Shown here: one piece after another, positions 35,501 to 44,294 of the stretch
Numbering within the stretch: the stretch's first letter is position 1
How the letters are laid out: each line of letters begins with the position of its first letter
DNA from: Nageia nagi
Lineage: Eukaryota > Pinophyta
Assembly: GCA_050084985.1 (NCBI GenBank)
Contig: JBITNC010000001.1
Span: forward strand, 196,974,001 to 197,038,000
Length of the DNA: 64,000 nt
Reading direction: 5' to 3'
The notes under the pieces: model-generated
The model's database searches: none
The model's input: the letters and a program-made list of their open reading frames with translations, nothing else
What the model was told of the DNA's origin: nothing
Program-made: the position numbers and the translations under genes

Positions 35501-37823
35501 GTAAGGTATAAAGTGAACGGGTTTGATGCCTTCCTGTGGATCCTGTACATTTAAAGTGTTTGATCCTGTATAAGTTGATACTTTGTTGAAAGCTTGTACC
35601 ATATGGCTTGCAGTTAATATAATCCTCTCTAAATATAACGAATTTGTGTAGATCCTAGAGCTTGTCTCCTGATTCCTTTCTCTGGGTTATTAGTAATATT
35701 TTGCAAAGCATGTTGAGGAGTTGACTTTTTTTTCATCATCTAAGTTTGATACACCCTACTGTCTGGAGCAGTTGGTGTCCCATGCATGTTTTAAGAAATA
35801 TAAATATGAACATAAAACAGTTGCAATATTGAAGGTTCATGAAGGCTCAATCTGGAGTAGAAGCTTACCAATTTTGTTATGATTAAAGCGATGATGTGGA
35901 GATGAAACCATAAACCACAGATCAGAATCATATCTTCTCAATCTACTGTCTTGTTTTTCTTTCTTTTATTGTTGACAGCCACGAATCTCTTCATTCAGCC
36001 AATCTAGTTTTTATTTTTCCTTTTGGTGAGATCTCTAGGACCGAAGCACAATTTACTCTTCTTTACTTTTCAATTCCTTATCCCAAGTGATTTTTCCTTT
36101 CCCCAGAGTAGAAAGAATAGAGACATTTACATATCTTGAAACTTATCTATTGTATTTGCTATGTGAACAAGTAGAATGAATTTTTTTATGGGTTCTGATC
36201 AAAGATAGCAATTTCGGAAGGATATTTCTGGTCATAATTGCATGCCCATTTTTCATGCATCAGTTCATAGTTAAGTTTTACGTTAAAGTTTTCAAATGGA
36301 TATTTTTTATATCTAAGCTTTCAAATGTCAATTTTGTTTCATTGAACGTTATCATCCGATTGATTACCTTGCAAATGCCTGGCAGGTGGCTTCAAAAGCC
36401 ATTGGAGCAATACGGATGATGATTATATTTCCTGTTCTTCCTTTTGCTATTCTTGGAATCTTTTACATGTACTGGGTGGGAGTAGCATTATATCTTTTCA
36501 GTGCAGGTGAAGTTCGTCAGAATGATTGCAACGGTAACTGTTGTGCTTATGATCTTATTGCTGGTAAGGTCAAATGTGATGGCTGCTGTGGTTACAGCAT
36601 TTACTATACCCACCATATTACTCTGGCCATCCTTTATCATCTTTTTGGAGGTTTTTGGATCACCCAGTTTATAATGGCATGTTCAGTCACTGTGATTGCT
36701 GGCTCTGTTACCTCTTACTACTGGGACCGTGGTGAAACTTCAGTAAGCGTTAGTTTCTTGTTTCAGTGTTTCTAACTGTTTTAATTTAGTCTTGTAGCCA
36801 ATGTCTCCTGAATGAGATATCTAAATGATGAGAAATTATACTGCAGGAAATGTTCTTCCTTCCACTTATTTCTTCAGTTAAACGGCTTTTACGCTACAGC
36901 CTTGGTTCCATGGCACTTGGTTCATTGGTTGTAGGATTTGTTGAGTCTATCCGCTACATTCTTGAATGTATTCGGCGGCGGTTCAAACTTGTGGAAGCTA
37001 GACCAGGAGGTTTAATTTTCAGATCAATTTGGTGTTGTAGACAGTGTTGCTTAGGGTGCGTTGATCAGACCATAAGATTTGTAAACCGTAATGCTTACAT
37101 CATGGTGAGCAACAACAAATTTGTTGGAGTTCTTTATCTGTTGTGTTCTCCCATTTGGCATTTTGTAGGGAAAATTATATACATATTTCCACCAATTATG
37201 AATCAGTGATAACTTTTGAGTTTTTAACGTTGTTTACAGATTGCAATCACTGGGAAAGGTTTCTGTACAGCTGCTGAAATGGCAACTGGATTGATCATTA
37301 ACAACGTGCTGAGGATAGGCTCAGTTAATGTTATTGGGGATGTCATTCTGTTTTTGGGCAAGCTATGTGTTAGCCTTGCATGTGCACTGTTTGCATTTCT
37401 CATGCTAGACACACACCCATACAGGTCTGCTCATGATAAGGTCTCATCCCCACTATTTCCAGTGCTGGTGAGTTGGGAAGTTCATCTGATAATATCTCTA
37501 CAAATTTTTGAGTTCTTAGACTTGGATTTGTTACCTTTATTTGTATTATCGAGAAGTGCATTTTTAGAGTTTGTGATATTGTATTATTGCAGTCTAGTGG
37601 GTTACAATCAAAACTGTCTTCAAATTTCTGTGTGCAGGCTTGTTGGGGCATTGGGTATATTGTTGCTTCTCTTTTTTTTGCTGTTGTAGAAACAACTATT
37701 GATACAATAATACTATCCTTTTGCCAAGACACAGAAGAGCATCACGGAATGCCACAATACGCACCACCACTACTTATGGAGACCTTCAGAAATCACAATG
37801 AGATGCAACGACTAACACAGTGA
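11338..37823 (+). CDS. CTL1: Choline transporter-like protein (CTL/SLC44 family), ten exons
   Basis: Members of this family are multi-pass membrane proteins with the PF04515 domain. In Arabidopsis, CTL1/CHER1 acts in choline and lipid transport at the trans-Golgi network and plasma membrane, and supports sieve-plate and plasmodesma formation. Exons: 11338-11526, 11724-12085, 25568-25713, 26009-26192, 34985-35061, 35162-35275, 36386-36742, 36847-37104, 37240-37467, 37638-37823. All nine introns are GT-AG, and exons 2-10 join in one open frame ending at TGA 37821-37823. Without one extra T in exon 1 the total is 700 codons including stop. Architecture: a short basic N-terminus, a first helix, a long extracytosolic Cys-rich loop (exons 2-3), then repeated helices. 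The signature NRNAYIMIAI spans exons 8-9. I chose the start at 11338 because it gives the family length; in-frame ATGs also lie at 11344 and 11248. The symbol follows homology only. Confidence 0.9.
11724..12085 (+). CDS. CTL1: CTL exon 2 (extracytosolic loop)
   Basis: It supplies codons 64-183 of the model plus split codons at both ends. It encodes YGVDYKGHVCG, RYWQNPKQVYESGL, ICVKECPTPSDEDVNWVCDY, RNYDYYEFLSPEQRN and GPCYPVIFPSAN, which follow plant CTL proteins closely and are rich in conserved Cys and Trp. The acceptor is TTGATGCAG and the donor GTGAGT. Intron 1 (11527-11723, 197 bp) precedes it. Confidence 0.92.
14877..14989. repeat. 57-bp tandem duplication
   Basis: GATTATCTATGTGATAA opens both copies (14877-14933 and 14934-14989), which differ by a few substitutions and one base in length. 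It lies just beyond the Gypsy coding end. Confidence 0.85.
15030..16920 (-). pseudogene. Ty3/Gypsy pol remnant (RNase H, integrase ends)
   Basis: On the - strand: the RT-RNase H border (YCRKSKII...LTKKDAF, about 16810-16910; AFINLKQTM...), RNase H (SLAFESEYLSRRNFGKSTYL KE, space added, 16635-16700, continuing LKFFLAQ...MEQHK...RFGYDFEIQ at 15480-15570), the integrase zinc-binding region (KESILHKLHGSPS...IKSYYELVLKEAM, 15150-15260), and directly after it a chromodomain-like end (SQWKDLLEKNATWKANAIMK DFPQL, space added, 15037-15120). The integrase catalytic core between the last two is absent, so the copy has an internal deletion. A separate element interrupts RNase H at 15669-16613. Upstream RT, protease and gag are not recognisable. 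Confidence 0.7.
15669..16613 (-). mobile_element. Retroposed insert with 21-bp target duplication
   Basis: The 21-bp sequence beginning TTCCTTCAAATATG occurs at 15648-15668 and again at 16614-16634, flanking 945 bp that interrupt the Gypsy RNase H frame (KSTYLKE on both sides). At the left border the duplication runs into a T tract, which is a short poly(A) tail on the - strand. The insert has coding-like segments on the - strand: RSKLIVDYPLDPKIDSGDG (near 16510-16560), a basic stretch VGRPLDHQIHHREMAKRIAK G (space added), and IINEEGVVAHDDPLQVLLAT S (space added). The basic stretch resembles the end of LINE ORF1, but no endonuclease or RT follows. It could be an ORF1-only LINE derivative or a processed gene copy. 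Confidence 0.7.
17040..17950 (-). repeat. Possible Gypsy 5' LTR
   Basis: A reversed TATA box (GTCTATTTATAGAATTT near 17863) and a PBS-like string (GATACCTCAAGG near 17030) suggest a - strand LTR between them and about 17950. I found no matching partner LTR on the other side of the Gypsy, so borders and assignment are uncertain. Confidence 0.25.
18000..20543 (-). pseudogene. L1-A ORF2: endonuclease and reverse transcriptase, broken
   Basis: ORF2 starts at 20543 with MKIVSWNVGSLNAPNKQ, the apurinic-endonuclease start. Upstream of the RT, IDPRLDGFP (about 19430) matches the DKAPGPDGF region. RT motifs follow: CRPISLCNTMYKLMTKIIAS (19190-19260), ILDGITIAHEAIHSLN, MKIDIQKVYDIVDW (19009-19080), and YDDTLLL near 18750 for the FADD catalytic box. 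Then come KVTKE...NKALGAKLFRRLYEGK (about 18230-18330). Frameshifts and stops occur throughout. Confidence 0.75.
20745..21269 (-). pseudogene. L1-A ORF1 fragment (DUF4283-like RNA-binding protein)
   Basis: The frame at 21000-21269 reads SLFIKPWSVGFNLESKKIDF LPVWVRFYNLPLELWDPHVL EETGRFL (spaces added), the core of the DUF4283 domain found in plant LINE ORF1. Next on the - strand, 20745-20966 gives an acidic, Lys-rich tail (KKGKGKNLVNAI; DELDVVEEWS). ORF2 begins about 200 bp further on. The N-terminus is missing where the paired-repeat element begins (21312). Confidence 0.65.
21312..23865. mobile_element. Non-coding element with paired direct repeats (LTR-like)
   Basis: Two diverged direct repeats of roughly 280 bp, 21312-21600 and 23594-23865, share GGAGCAATGGCTTG near the start, CCTATACCTAA in the middle, and GATGTAATAT...CTTACAAATAT at the end. 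Between them are about 2 kb without any recognisable protein. The interior has small tandem duplications (GGGAATGGTCT at 21776-21860; a 36-bp pair at 22888-22960). This fits a non-autonomous LTR retrotransposon, but terminal TG/CA, PBS and polypurine tract are not clear, and a segmental duplication is possible. Confidence 0.5.
24547..24891 (-). other. Unidentified open frame, 114 codons
   Basis: It starts MGQNKENNGSDGVDSGRKEQ and runs through RPREDRDLMSKFKNAPIYAN. The first half is hydrophilic and coding-like and might be the N-terminus of a LINE ORF1. The end (IFFIIFIIFSFSFFFF) is only the translation of an A/T-rich tract. I cannot assign a function. Confidence 0.3.
25568..25713 (+). CDS. 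CTL1: CTL exon 3 (end of the large loop)
   Basis: It completes a split Val codon, then reads FWSCQFAGRPSNASLHFWKQ, MGGVDIDEGDNIVKSIHSS and INSHEAVLK, ending exactly at Lys before donor GTTTGT. The acceptor is TTTAATCAG. It lies 13.5 kb from exon 2 yet keeps phase, which ties the two together. Confidence 0.9.
26009..26192 (+). CDS. CTL1: CTL exon 4 (membrane segments)
   Basis: It reads RYVADVGKAWPVLIVCGG then LLPLFLSIIWLVMIRYFVGL and WATIVILNILTISITVYFY, two strongly hydrophobic segments. It ends TK plus one base of a split Ala codon before donor GTCAGA. Intron 3 is 295 bp. Confidence 0.92.
27371..28556 (-). pseudogene. Copia integrase, frameshifted
   Basis: In order on the - strand: GAG-pre-integrase (DLWHQRLRHLNHKNL, about 28430-28475); zinc-binding CEKC and core start HSDLMGPFQTKSFEGTSYVL TFIDDFSRMTFGYL (space added, 28190-28310); LRSDNGGEYNSNEFNDYC and VAERKN (27932-28120); and the C-terminal domain with KRAEKCIFVSYDSQHRGYML (27690-27750) down to WVKAIKVEYEALMKNQT. 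At least two frame changes separate these pieces. The acidic catalytic positions are still recognisable. Confidence 0.85.
28623..29876 (-). pseudogene. Copia gag and protease start (417-codon open frame)
   Basis: The longest open frame in the window. After a leader-derived N-terminus, gag proper starts near residue 26 (KHILDGSNFGIWEPRMSAEL). A UBN2-type capsid region runs through SIKEAWDKLKQIYLGSKFSK (residues 98-117) to about 200, followed by a Lys/Asn-rich stretch. A CCHC zinc knuckle lies at residues 293-306 (CNYCGIQSHKEVDC, CX2CX4HX4C intact) and the protease start at 351-358 (VDSSCTNH; D352 is the expected catalytic Asp, though canonical D-S-G/A is D-S-S). It ends LYVPKLRINLLSVI. Gag packages the element RNA. 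The frame stays open, but the element has lost RT, so I class it as a pseudogene. Confidence 0.85.
32714..32723 (-). other. Copia primer-binding site
   Basis: TTTGATACCA on the + strand is TGGTATCAAA on the - strand, two bases inside the LTR end. This is the same type as at 46412 and is expected to pair with the 3' end of a Met tRNA. Confidence 0.7.
32726..33224 (-). repeat. 5' LTR of the intron 4 copia
   Basis: On the - strand it starts TGTTGGAATGTATAATGCAT and ends CTTCA (+ strand TGAAG at 32726). It has a TATA box (reversed, TCTATTTATATG near 32993) and the family's U3 inverted repeat (ACTTAAGGTATC...GATACCCTTAAGT, 33132-33165). Confidence 0.85.
33978..34760. repeat. Diverged tandem duplication (about 0.39 kb, two copies)
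   Basis: Copy 1 is about 33978-34380 and copy 2 about 34381-34760. Matching landmarks in order: AATGCATATT, GCATGA-AACAC, CCAxxxCATGGGG, GGTGCCACA-C, ATTTGACTATGG and GACAAGCATTxTTTGAG...AACAAC. The copies are strongly diverged, so the event is old. No coding potential. Confidence 0.75.
34985..35061 (+). CDS. CTL1: CTL exon 5 (short loop)
   Basis: It completes the split Ala codon and encodes GWIGHDGFSSVVGKST then AHGIETSGR. The GWIG start is conserved in plant CTLs; the remainder is variable. Acceptor CTTGTGCAG, donor GTGAGT. It is separated from exon 4 by 8.8 kb. Confidence 0.87.
35162..35275 (+). CDS. CTL1: CTL exon 6 (membrane segment)
   Basis: Exactly 38 codons: ELDHLRAIAVLMTIIVIIVI LSTVALIKRVLITPAVLK (space added). 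One helix followed by a basic cytosolic stretch, as in homologues. Intron 5 is only 100 bp, intron 6 is 1.1 kb. Confidence 0.9.
36386..36742 (+). CDS. CTL1: CTL exon 7 (membrane core)
   Basis: 119 codons, starting VASKAIGAIRMMIIFPVLPF. It contains two or three hydrophobic segments and the Cys-rich motif CNGNCCAYDLIAGKVKCDGC CGYSIYYTHHI (space added), then WITQFIMACSVTVIAGSVTS YYWDRGETS. All of these are recognisable in plant CTLs. Donor GTAAGC. Confidence 0.92.
36847..37104 (+). CDS. CTL1: CTL exon 8 (membrane core, signature start)
   Basis: 86 codons. It includes RYSLGSMALGSLVVGFVESI RYILECIRRR, typical of the PF04515 domain, then a Cys-rich stretch (WCCRQCCLGC), and ends NRNAYIM, the first half of the family signature. 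Intron 7 is 104 bp. Confidence 0.92.
37240..37467 (+). CDS. CTL1: CTL exon 9 (signature end and helices)
   Basis: 76 codons beginning IAITGKGFCTAAEMATGLII and continuing NNVLRIGSVNVIGDVILFLG KLCVSLACALFAFLMLD, followed by SPLFPVL before donor GTGAGT. This is the most conserved part of the family. Intron 8 is 135 bp. Confidence 0.93.
37638..37823 (+). CDS. CTL1: CTL exon 10 (last helix and C-terminus)
   Basis: 61 codons plus TGA. It starts ACWGIGYIVASLFFAVVETT IDTIILSFCQD, the last helix and the conserved cytosolic continuation, then a hydrophilic tail ending MQRLTQ, close in length and character to homologues. Intron 9 is 170 bp. Confidence 0.92.
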   Translation, partial: ACWGIGYIVASLFFAVVETTIDTIILSFCQDTEEHHGMPQYAPPLLMETFRNHNEMQRLTQ

Positions 37824-38310
37824 GTTGTCATGAGATTTGCAGATTGAGCAAGCGTCACATATTATATTTGTGATGGCTTGCCTCCATGGGTGAGCCAAAT
37901 TGAGTATGCATTACCAGAATCACAGACCTCATTCAGGAAAAGTCGATTACTTTGACAGGAGAGTCTCTACTTGCCTCCATATCATTATAATAGTTTTGAG
38001 CCTTGAGCTGTATATTATAGGTAAGTGGTTTTGTTAGTTTTGTTTTTCTTTTGATAACCAGATCTTCAAGGGTCAGGCGAGTTCAATTGCAGTAAATAAG
38101 AATCCATGTGTACAAATTTTAAAAAAAGTGATATTGTCTTGAAGCAATAGCGATTGATTTTAAAAATCTTGTTCTGCATTCGTTCAGTTCTTTTATTTTA
38201 ATTTGCATCATGCCTTTGGCATAATTTGTATTACATTAGAATAGACTTATAAGTGCAACCTCCAATACCTATAAAGTTAAAATGCATATTACTTTTCCAC
38301 AATAAAGAAA
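37824..38310 (+). other. CTL1: CTL 3' UTR region and candidate poly(A) signal
   Basis: Non-coding sequence after the stop codon. The first canonical AATAAA is at 38301-38306, 478 bases past the stop. An earlier weaker variant (AATAAG near 38095) could also serve. Confidence 0.4.
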
Positions 38311-41300
38311 TAAGGTCGTCTGCAATGCTTTAGCTATTTTTGAAAACCATAGGCCATGAAGAATGAAGGTCGTAGGTGAACAAAACAATCGTGAACAATT
38401 TGAGGTAAAATCTATTCCAATCGAAGGGCTTGATTGCCATTTTTACACTCTGGTTTTCAATTTCATGGTGCAAGTATTCCAACAATACATTTGCTTATGC
38501 TATTGTATATATTTCAAGGTGAAAAGGATGTCTTTCCATCGTGGATGTTGTTTTTATCAAATGAAAAATATATTTGTTGATATTATATGCTTGTTCTTGT
38601 AATGAATCGATTTAATGCTCCTTTATCCTCTAAACTTTTAGCAATATTTTGTGCTATGGTTATTCTATAACTTCACTAAACTTTCTGTTAACACCTTTTT
38701 TTTCTTCCATTTAGACCTGACGTGAATGTGACTGCTCCACCTTGCATGTTTACTTAACTTTAATTGATTCACTTCCAATTAGAGTTTCATTTGTAGTTTC
38801 AATAGCATATAGATGGATAGGAGTCTTTTATTATTCTTTTACACCTATTGGTTTGTAGGATCTATAAAAATTTGTCCAGAAGTAAATATATATCAATTAA
38901 GTATTTAAATGATTGTTTTTTATATAAAGAAAAACATTGAACAATGCACAAATATTCCAAGAAAAATAATAAGTCACAAGGACAATTGCCCACAATCACT
39001 CACACATACCTAATGAAAATAAACCATTAAAACAAAATTTTAGATCCAGATCAAGCACGATATGATGATGTTTGTGAAAACTTCAAAACAATAACTTTTC
39101 TTGCATGGGTTTTGAGAGACAATGGAGGTATGATGGCACCCACATTGAATGTCTCAAATTCTCCTCCTACCTCTTACATTGGTGATATTTAAAAACTATT
39201 GATAGATCTTACAAATCAATAGGTTTAAAAAATGTCAATTGTTGACTTTACCTTAATTAGTGTTTCATAAAATATTAGAAAAAATTTCAAATTTAATAAA
39301 TATATTAAAAAACATTGCCAAACAAGGAGCATCCATTACTAGTTTAGCAACAATAAATCTTACAACGAGAATTTGCAATTGGTTCAGTAGTAGCAAATCT
39401 CACAATAGGAATCCGTTGTCTGCTAAGCAACAACTAATCTTGTAGTGGGAATTTGCTATTGGCTTGATAGTAGTGAATCTATTGCTTTAAACTCCTATAC
39501 TTATCCTCTTCTTCTTATAAAGCTTCAACCTCAACCTTGTATTGATAGCTAGTAATTTGATTGCAAACATGTGAGAAGTCAAGCATTTTCAGGCAATAAC
39601 GAGATTGACAAGTAGCAGATTGTGTTTGGATGGAATTGGAGAGGATGATTAGTAAAGACAAAATTGAAGGATACTTAGAGCTATGGAAGTGATCCTATGT
39701 ATATCTCTAAAAGTGAAGAGATGGCATTCATGGAGAAGTTCTCTGCCATATCCAAAGCCTCAATGCAGGAGGTAGGCACAATCAAGGTGGGGTCAAACTT
39801 CAAAGGTTTTTGGCAACGATGCATTCAAACTAATGAAGCATGACAAAGCCATGATGAAAGAAGTTCTAATTTCATGATTCAATATGCAAGCCATGGTGGG
39901 TGAATCCTTAGAAAGAACATGAATGATCTTTGTTGAAATGCAAGAGTGAATTGTTAAGCTTGAACGTTGGTTGTGGAAGATATAAACTTGTTAGGATTAT
40001 TATATCATTAGTCGATTTGTTATTCGGATCCATTCATGGATCAACCATGTTTAATTTGTTAGGGTTTGTAACATCGTCATTTTCTTCATAGAGATTCTAT
40101 TTAAAGTATTTACTATCTTGTTGAAAAGAAGATTTGTAAATATATTTTCAAATGCAATTAGTAATACTAATAATAATAAATAAATAAATAGACCAAACAC
40201 TTGAGTTTTAATGAAGCTATGATCAATTTTGGAAGGCCAAATTTTGAACATTGATTCTTACAAAGAGGAAATTTAATACATAGAAGTTAATATGCAATAT
40301 TAAAATCATTTTTTATTTAAATGCGAATAAAAGGAAGAATGCAACGATGGACAATGATTGATTTATGTTAATCAAGTTCAAATAGAGATATTAGCGAACT
40401 AAAATCAATTGACACTGCATATAGTGGTAGGAATATGCAATTGCATGGTGTGCTTGGAATCACCACCATATTTATATGTTCTAATTTTATAAGACCTGCA
40501 GAAAAAAGTGGAAAAACAAACATTTTAACATTTATGTGTAACTTTAGGTATTTAACTAACAAGGATGATCAAAGATGCACAAATTACAACTATTGTTGTT
40601 GATGAGGGGTTTGGATTTTCAAACGTTGTAAGAAGCAATACTTATATTTTGGCTTGGTTCAAAATACATGTAATACACCAAAGATGTTTGGAGGTAAACA
40701 TTTGATGTAATGATTTATTTTGATTAGATTGTATCCTGATTACATGATTTGAGAATGTTTAAATGAATTTCTTGCTATATATATGAGGTGGAATTGATCT
40801 TAAATTACTTTCTTAGCTTTTAAATGATTGATAAGACACAAATTCATGATTTGAGCATTGTTCTTGAGCTAGGTTTTTCAATCGATGCTTTTCTTGTTTC
40901 TTGATTTAGTTGGTCTTGAATCATGATTTAGTTGGTCTTGAATCATGAATGAATGTTTGACATTTTTTACTGTCCTTGAGACTTAGTGGTTTGTAGGATC
41001 TATCAAAATTTGTTCGAAGATAAATATATATCATTTGTATTTTTAAATTTTTATCCAACAAAATTAAGATTCATAATAAAATCGTCAATCTTGTTTTGGT
41101 TATCATGGTTTAATATTTCACAGATTAGAAATGTCATATTTTTTTGGTAGAGTAAATTTATATTAAACAAGTTTTGACGGGATCCTCTAGAGAAAACCCG
41201 GTATCAATAGGATGAGTAGATGGGAGTCTTTTATTGGTTTGTAAGACCTATCAAAGTTTGTCTAAAAGTATATATATATCAATTAAGTATTTGAATAATT

Positions 41301-41590
41301 ACTTCTGAACAATACACAAATGAACATATATTCCAAGAAAAATAAGAACACTCCATGGACAATGTAAGTCCTTCAAAACAGATACATTAAATGCCATCAT
41401 AAATATGAAGAGCCTTGAGCAGCGTAGTAAATTACTATAATTGTTATAGTAAAAGTATAGAAATAGTTCAGCAGCTTCTGTAATGTGATCTATTTTCCAT
41501 GCTTTAGAGAAGCTCATTGACTTCATACCTGGGCACCTTAGTTTAGTCTATACTGCGGGGTTCACAAAATTAAACACTAGGAATCAGGTT
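38311..41590. other. 3' flank with a three-copy dispersed repeat
   Basis: No gene recognised. A repeat built on GGTTTGTAGGATCTAT...AATTTGTxxAGAxxTA-ATATATATCA appears at about 38857-38990, 40987-41045 (short) and 41236-41340. The first and third share a further block ending ATATTCCAAGAAAAATAA. A short coding-like stretch on + (EMAFMEKFSAISKASMQEV, about 39722-39780) looks like a worn retroelement fragment. Confidence 0.6.
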
Positions 41591-41599
41591 TGTCATATT

Positions 41600-42260
41600 C
41601 TGATGCTGGTTAGAATGACGTTTAGGAGGGTTAAGAGTCCTTACCCTCTATTACCTCGTCGACGCAAATTAACTTCATATTGGACTTTCCTTTGGCGTCC
41701 ACATTCCCTTGCTCGGTTCTGGTTCCCCCTTTTCTTGTCGGGCGGTACAGGGGATATGTCCTCTTTCTCAAAATCTGTTAAGACTGACATTGCTGTGAGC
41801 TCCATTTTGGACATTATCCTCGAAGATTTGTTAAGAGCTTCCTATTCTTTTGGGTAGAGCTCAATTTTATTAACAAGTAGGCCCAATGGGATTTTATCCT
41901 CATAATTAGACTCGTGAGGATTTGACTTGGGATGGTGAGTAGGTGGGATTGAAATTGAAGGCACAGGCTTCCTAATAGAAGCATACTGGTAAATCATAAA
42001 ATTCAAACCCTGGTGTAGGGGAATCTTGCCACTCTGTTTGCGATAGACTTAATCTATGGAATGCATAAAAAAGTAAGCGAAGTACACCTTACTTACGTCG
42101 CTGATATGATTCAGATGTGGGAAATGATACCCATGGACGATCTTATGGCATCCTTCCTTGTCCCTCTGTGATTGACCATGCTTATTAACACCCAACCGGA
42201 GAAAGAATGTGCTGGTTTTCAAATGGATCCGGATTTATAGCCAAACAAACTGTACTTGTT
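41600..42260 (-). pseudogene. Unidentified decayed reading frame
   Basis: One - strand frame reads GVNKHGQSQRDKEGCHKIVH GYHFPHLNHISDVSKVYFAY FFMHSID (spaces added), stop, KIPLHQGLNFMIYQYASIRK PVPSISIPP, then IPLGLLVNKIELYPKE, stop, EALNKSSRIMSKMELTAM. Amino-acid texture and only two stops in about 220 codons say this was coding. I do not recognise the family. A retroelement origin is likely given the surroundings, but no motif shows it. Confidence 0.45.
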
Positions 42261-42799
42261 GACGTCTTATCTATTCAATCATTTGCATGTAATCGATATT
42301 GCGCGAGGTGGATCTGCTCCTTGGTTACTTCGTTACATTTGGCAGTTTCCAAGCCTACAAATCATGCGAGCAAGTGCACCTTGAGCTCTACCAGTGACAC
42401 ATATCCAATTGTAATAATGGTTTGGCAAGGTCACCGTAATGCAAGACTTAATCTCCGTTTTGTATTGAGGGTCCATGGTATCTCTAAATCATCAAATGAG
42501 CTCATGGTCAATAAGTTAGGATTGTCACCTCTACCAATTGGTGAGAGTTTTTCAATTTTCCACTTATAAAATTCTCTATGACAGTATATTAAATTTTTTT
42601 AGTAGTATATTAAATTTTTTTAGTAACCTTAGCTTTTATGTTGCTAGTGTTTTCGAATACTTAACAATTTTTTTTTTTTTTTCAAACTATCCAATAGACT
42701 TCGACAAGCAATAACATCCAAAATTCTTGTAATAGTTTGTTTTTAGAATATGGAATCATTGTAATAGTAAGGCTCTAATAGTTTCAAGCATAACCCAAT

Positions 42800-42990
42800 G
42801 TATTTGGAGGTACTTGAGTAGTTTTGACCAAGATCTTGGAAGTTTAGTCATAGTAAACAAACATATGATCTATTGTCTCCTCCTTGGATTACATAAAGCA
42901 CATCTATTTGCCAATTGAAATCCTTCTCTTTGCAATTTGTCAAGGATTAGATTAGCATTATGTGTAATACTCCATATAAAGAAGGGAAAT
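42800..42990 (-). pseudogene. L1-B ORF2 C-terminal zinc-finger region (zf-RVT)
   Basis: The - strand reads ISIGK-MCFM-SKEETIDHM FVYYD, the counterpart of the zf-RVT motif (CxLC...EETxxHLF..C), with one Cys replaced. It lies about 130 bp from the poly(A) tract, as expected for the end of ORF2. Confidence 0.65.
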
Positions 42991-43822
42991 TTTGGGGGTA
43001 AATTCTTTTATTCATATACCCCTCCATATAGGAGTAGTTTGGTCTTCATATAAGGAGACCTTCTTGGTTGGGCTTGGACTTAGCTCCTTATTGTCGAAAT
43101 ATCACATCTTGTTTCTTGAAGGCAACAACTTTCTCACTCAGCTTAACATCTCCTGGCCTACACACTTTCAAGGTGAAATGTTTTCTTCACATAAACATTT
43201 TAAATCTAATACAAAGACAAGAAGAAATTCATCCAAAGATATGTAAGAAAGGTTTTTCTATTGAAATTTCACCATGAACATACATATACATTTAGGACAT
43301 ACTATACAAAGTCTTGACACACTATAATAAACTTAGCAAGACATGGCTCTTTTCACCAAATCCTACAAGCATAGATAACAGTGTGCTACGGACATGACTT
43401 TTGTAGGTTTTACTACTCTGTTGGACCTTTAAGACTCAAACTTTAAAACTAACTTCAAACTTAAATTCAAATGCCTCTAATGACCTATGCATTTGTTATT
43501 TATAGAGTTCTTTGTCTCTGTCAATTGCTAAGAAATAATATTCTCTAGATCTAAATCTCCACCGTTGAACATACTCCATAGGAGTAATAGTAGACGGAGT
43601 GTGACATAAAGTATTATTCTATCCACATGGCAGATAGATACCATAAGTATAATGATGCCAACACCCAAGGCATCTTTAGGAAGCTATTATGGGCCCATTG
43701 TCTTATCACATCCCCATAAGATAAGAATATGATCACGTGTTATGGGCCCACAATGTTTTCCTTTAATATGATCTCACATCAAAATCACTATCAAGAGATG
43801 GTGGAGGAGAATCTAAACTATT

Positions 43823-44294
43823 TGAAGAAATTAACCTTTTCTGAATTAACTTCTAGTCTCCCAAGATCTCAAGAAGGCACTTTCAACATCAACACAATAA
43901 CACAATAACTAAAGCCAATCACACAAATAACACGAGATATAAAGTGGTTCCTCCCTCCTTGGGAGTACGTCCATTAATTAAGATCTTCTTATTCTCAAGG
44001 ACCTCTCTTACAAAATCTTTTCTCTCTCTCACTCTAAACCTATAGCAAAGCTTGCATTATAACTGTGTAACTAAAGAAGGGGAGGGTTCTTCTCTTTTAT
44101 AAGAAGAAACCCACTCTCTAATTAACCCCTTTTCTATTTTTAATCCTTTACCTATTTTTAACCTCATACTTATTTTTAATCCTTCTCCTATTTTTATTCC
44201 CTTGATACTTTAAGGTATCTAATGATACTTTAAGTATTAAGTGAATTTACATTAAGGAGAAATATTACACAATATTACATTACAAATTATAACA
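43823..44294 (-). repeat. Solo copia-type LTR with perfect 5-bp target duplication
   Basis: On the - strand it starts TGTTATAATTTGTAATG and ends CTTCA. CTATT flanks it on both sides (43818-43822 and 44295-44299). It contains the U3 inverted repeat (ACTTTAAGGTATC...GATACTTTAAGT), a reversed TATA region near 44095, and the conserved U5 block GGTTCCTCCCTCCTTGGGAG (+ strand). No internal sequence remains. Confidence 0.9.

Noticed and set aside
37279-37689. A 136-codon open frame crossing exon 9, intron 9 and exon 10 start
   Set aside because: It reads through an intron with proper GT-AG ends; family alignment requires splicing at 37468 and 37638.
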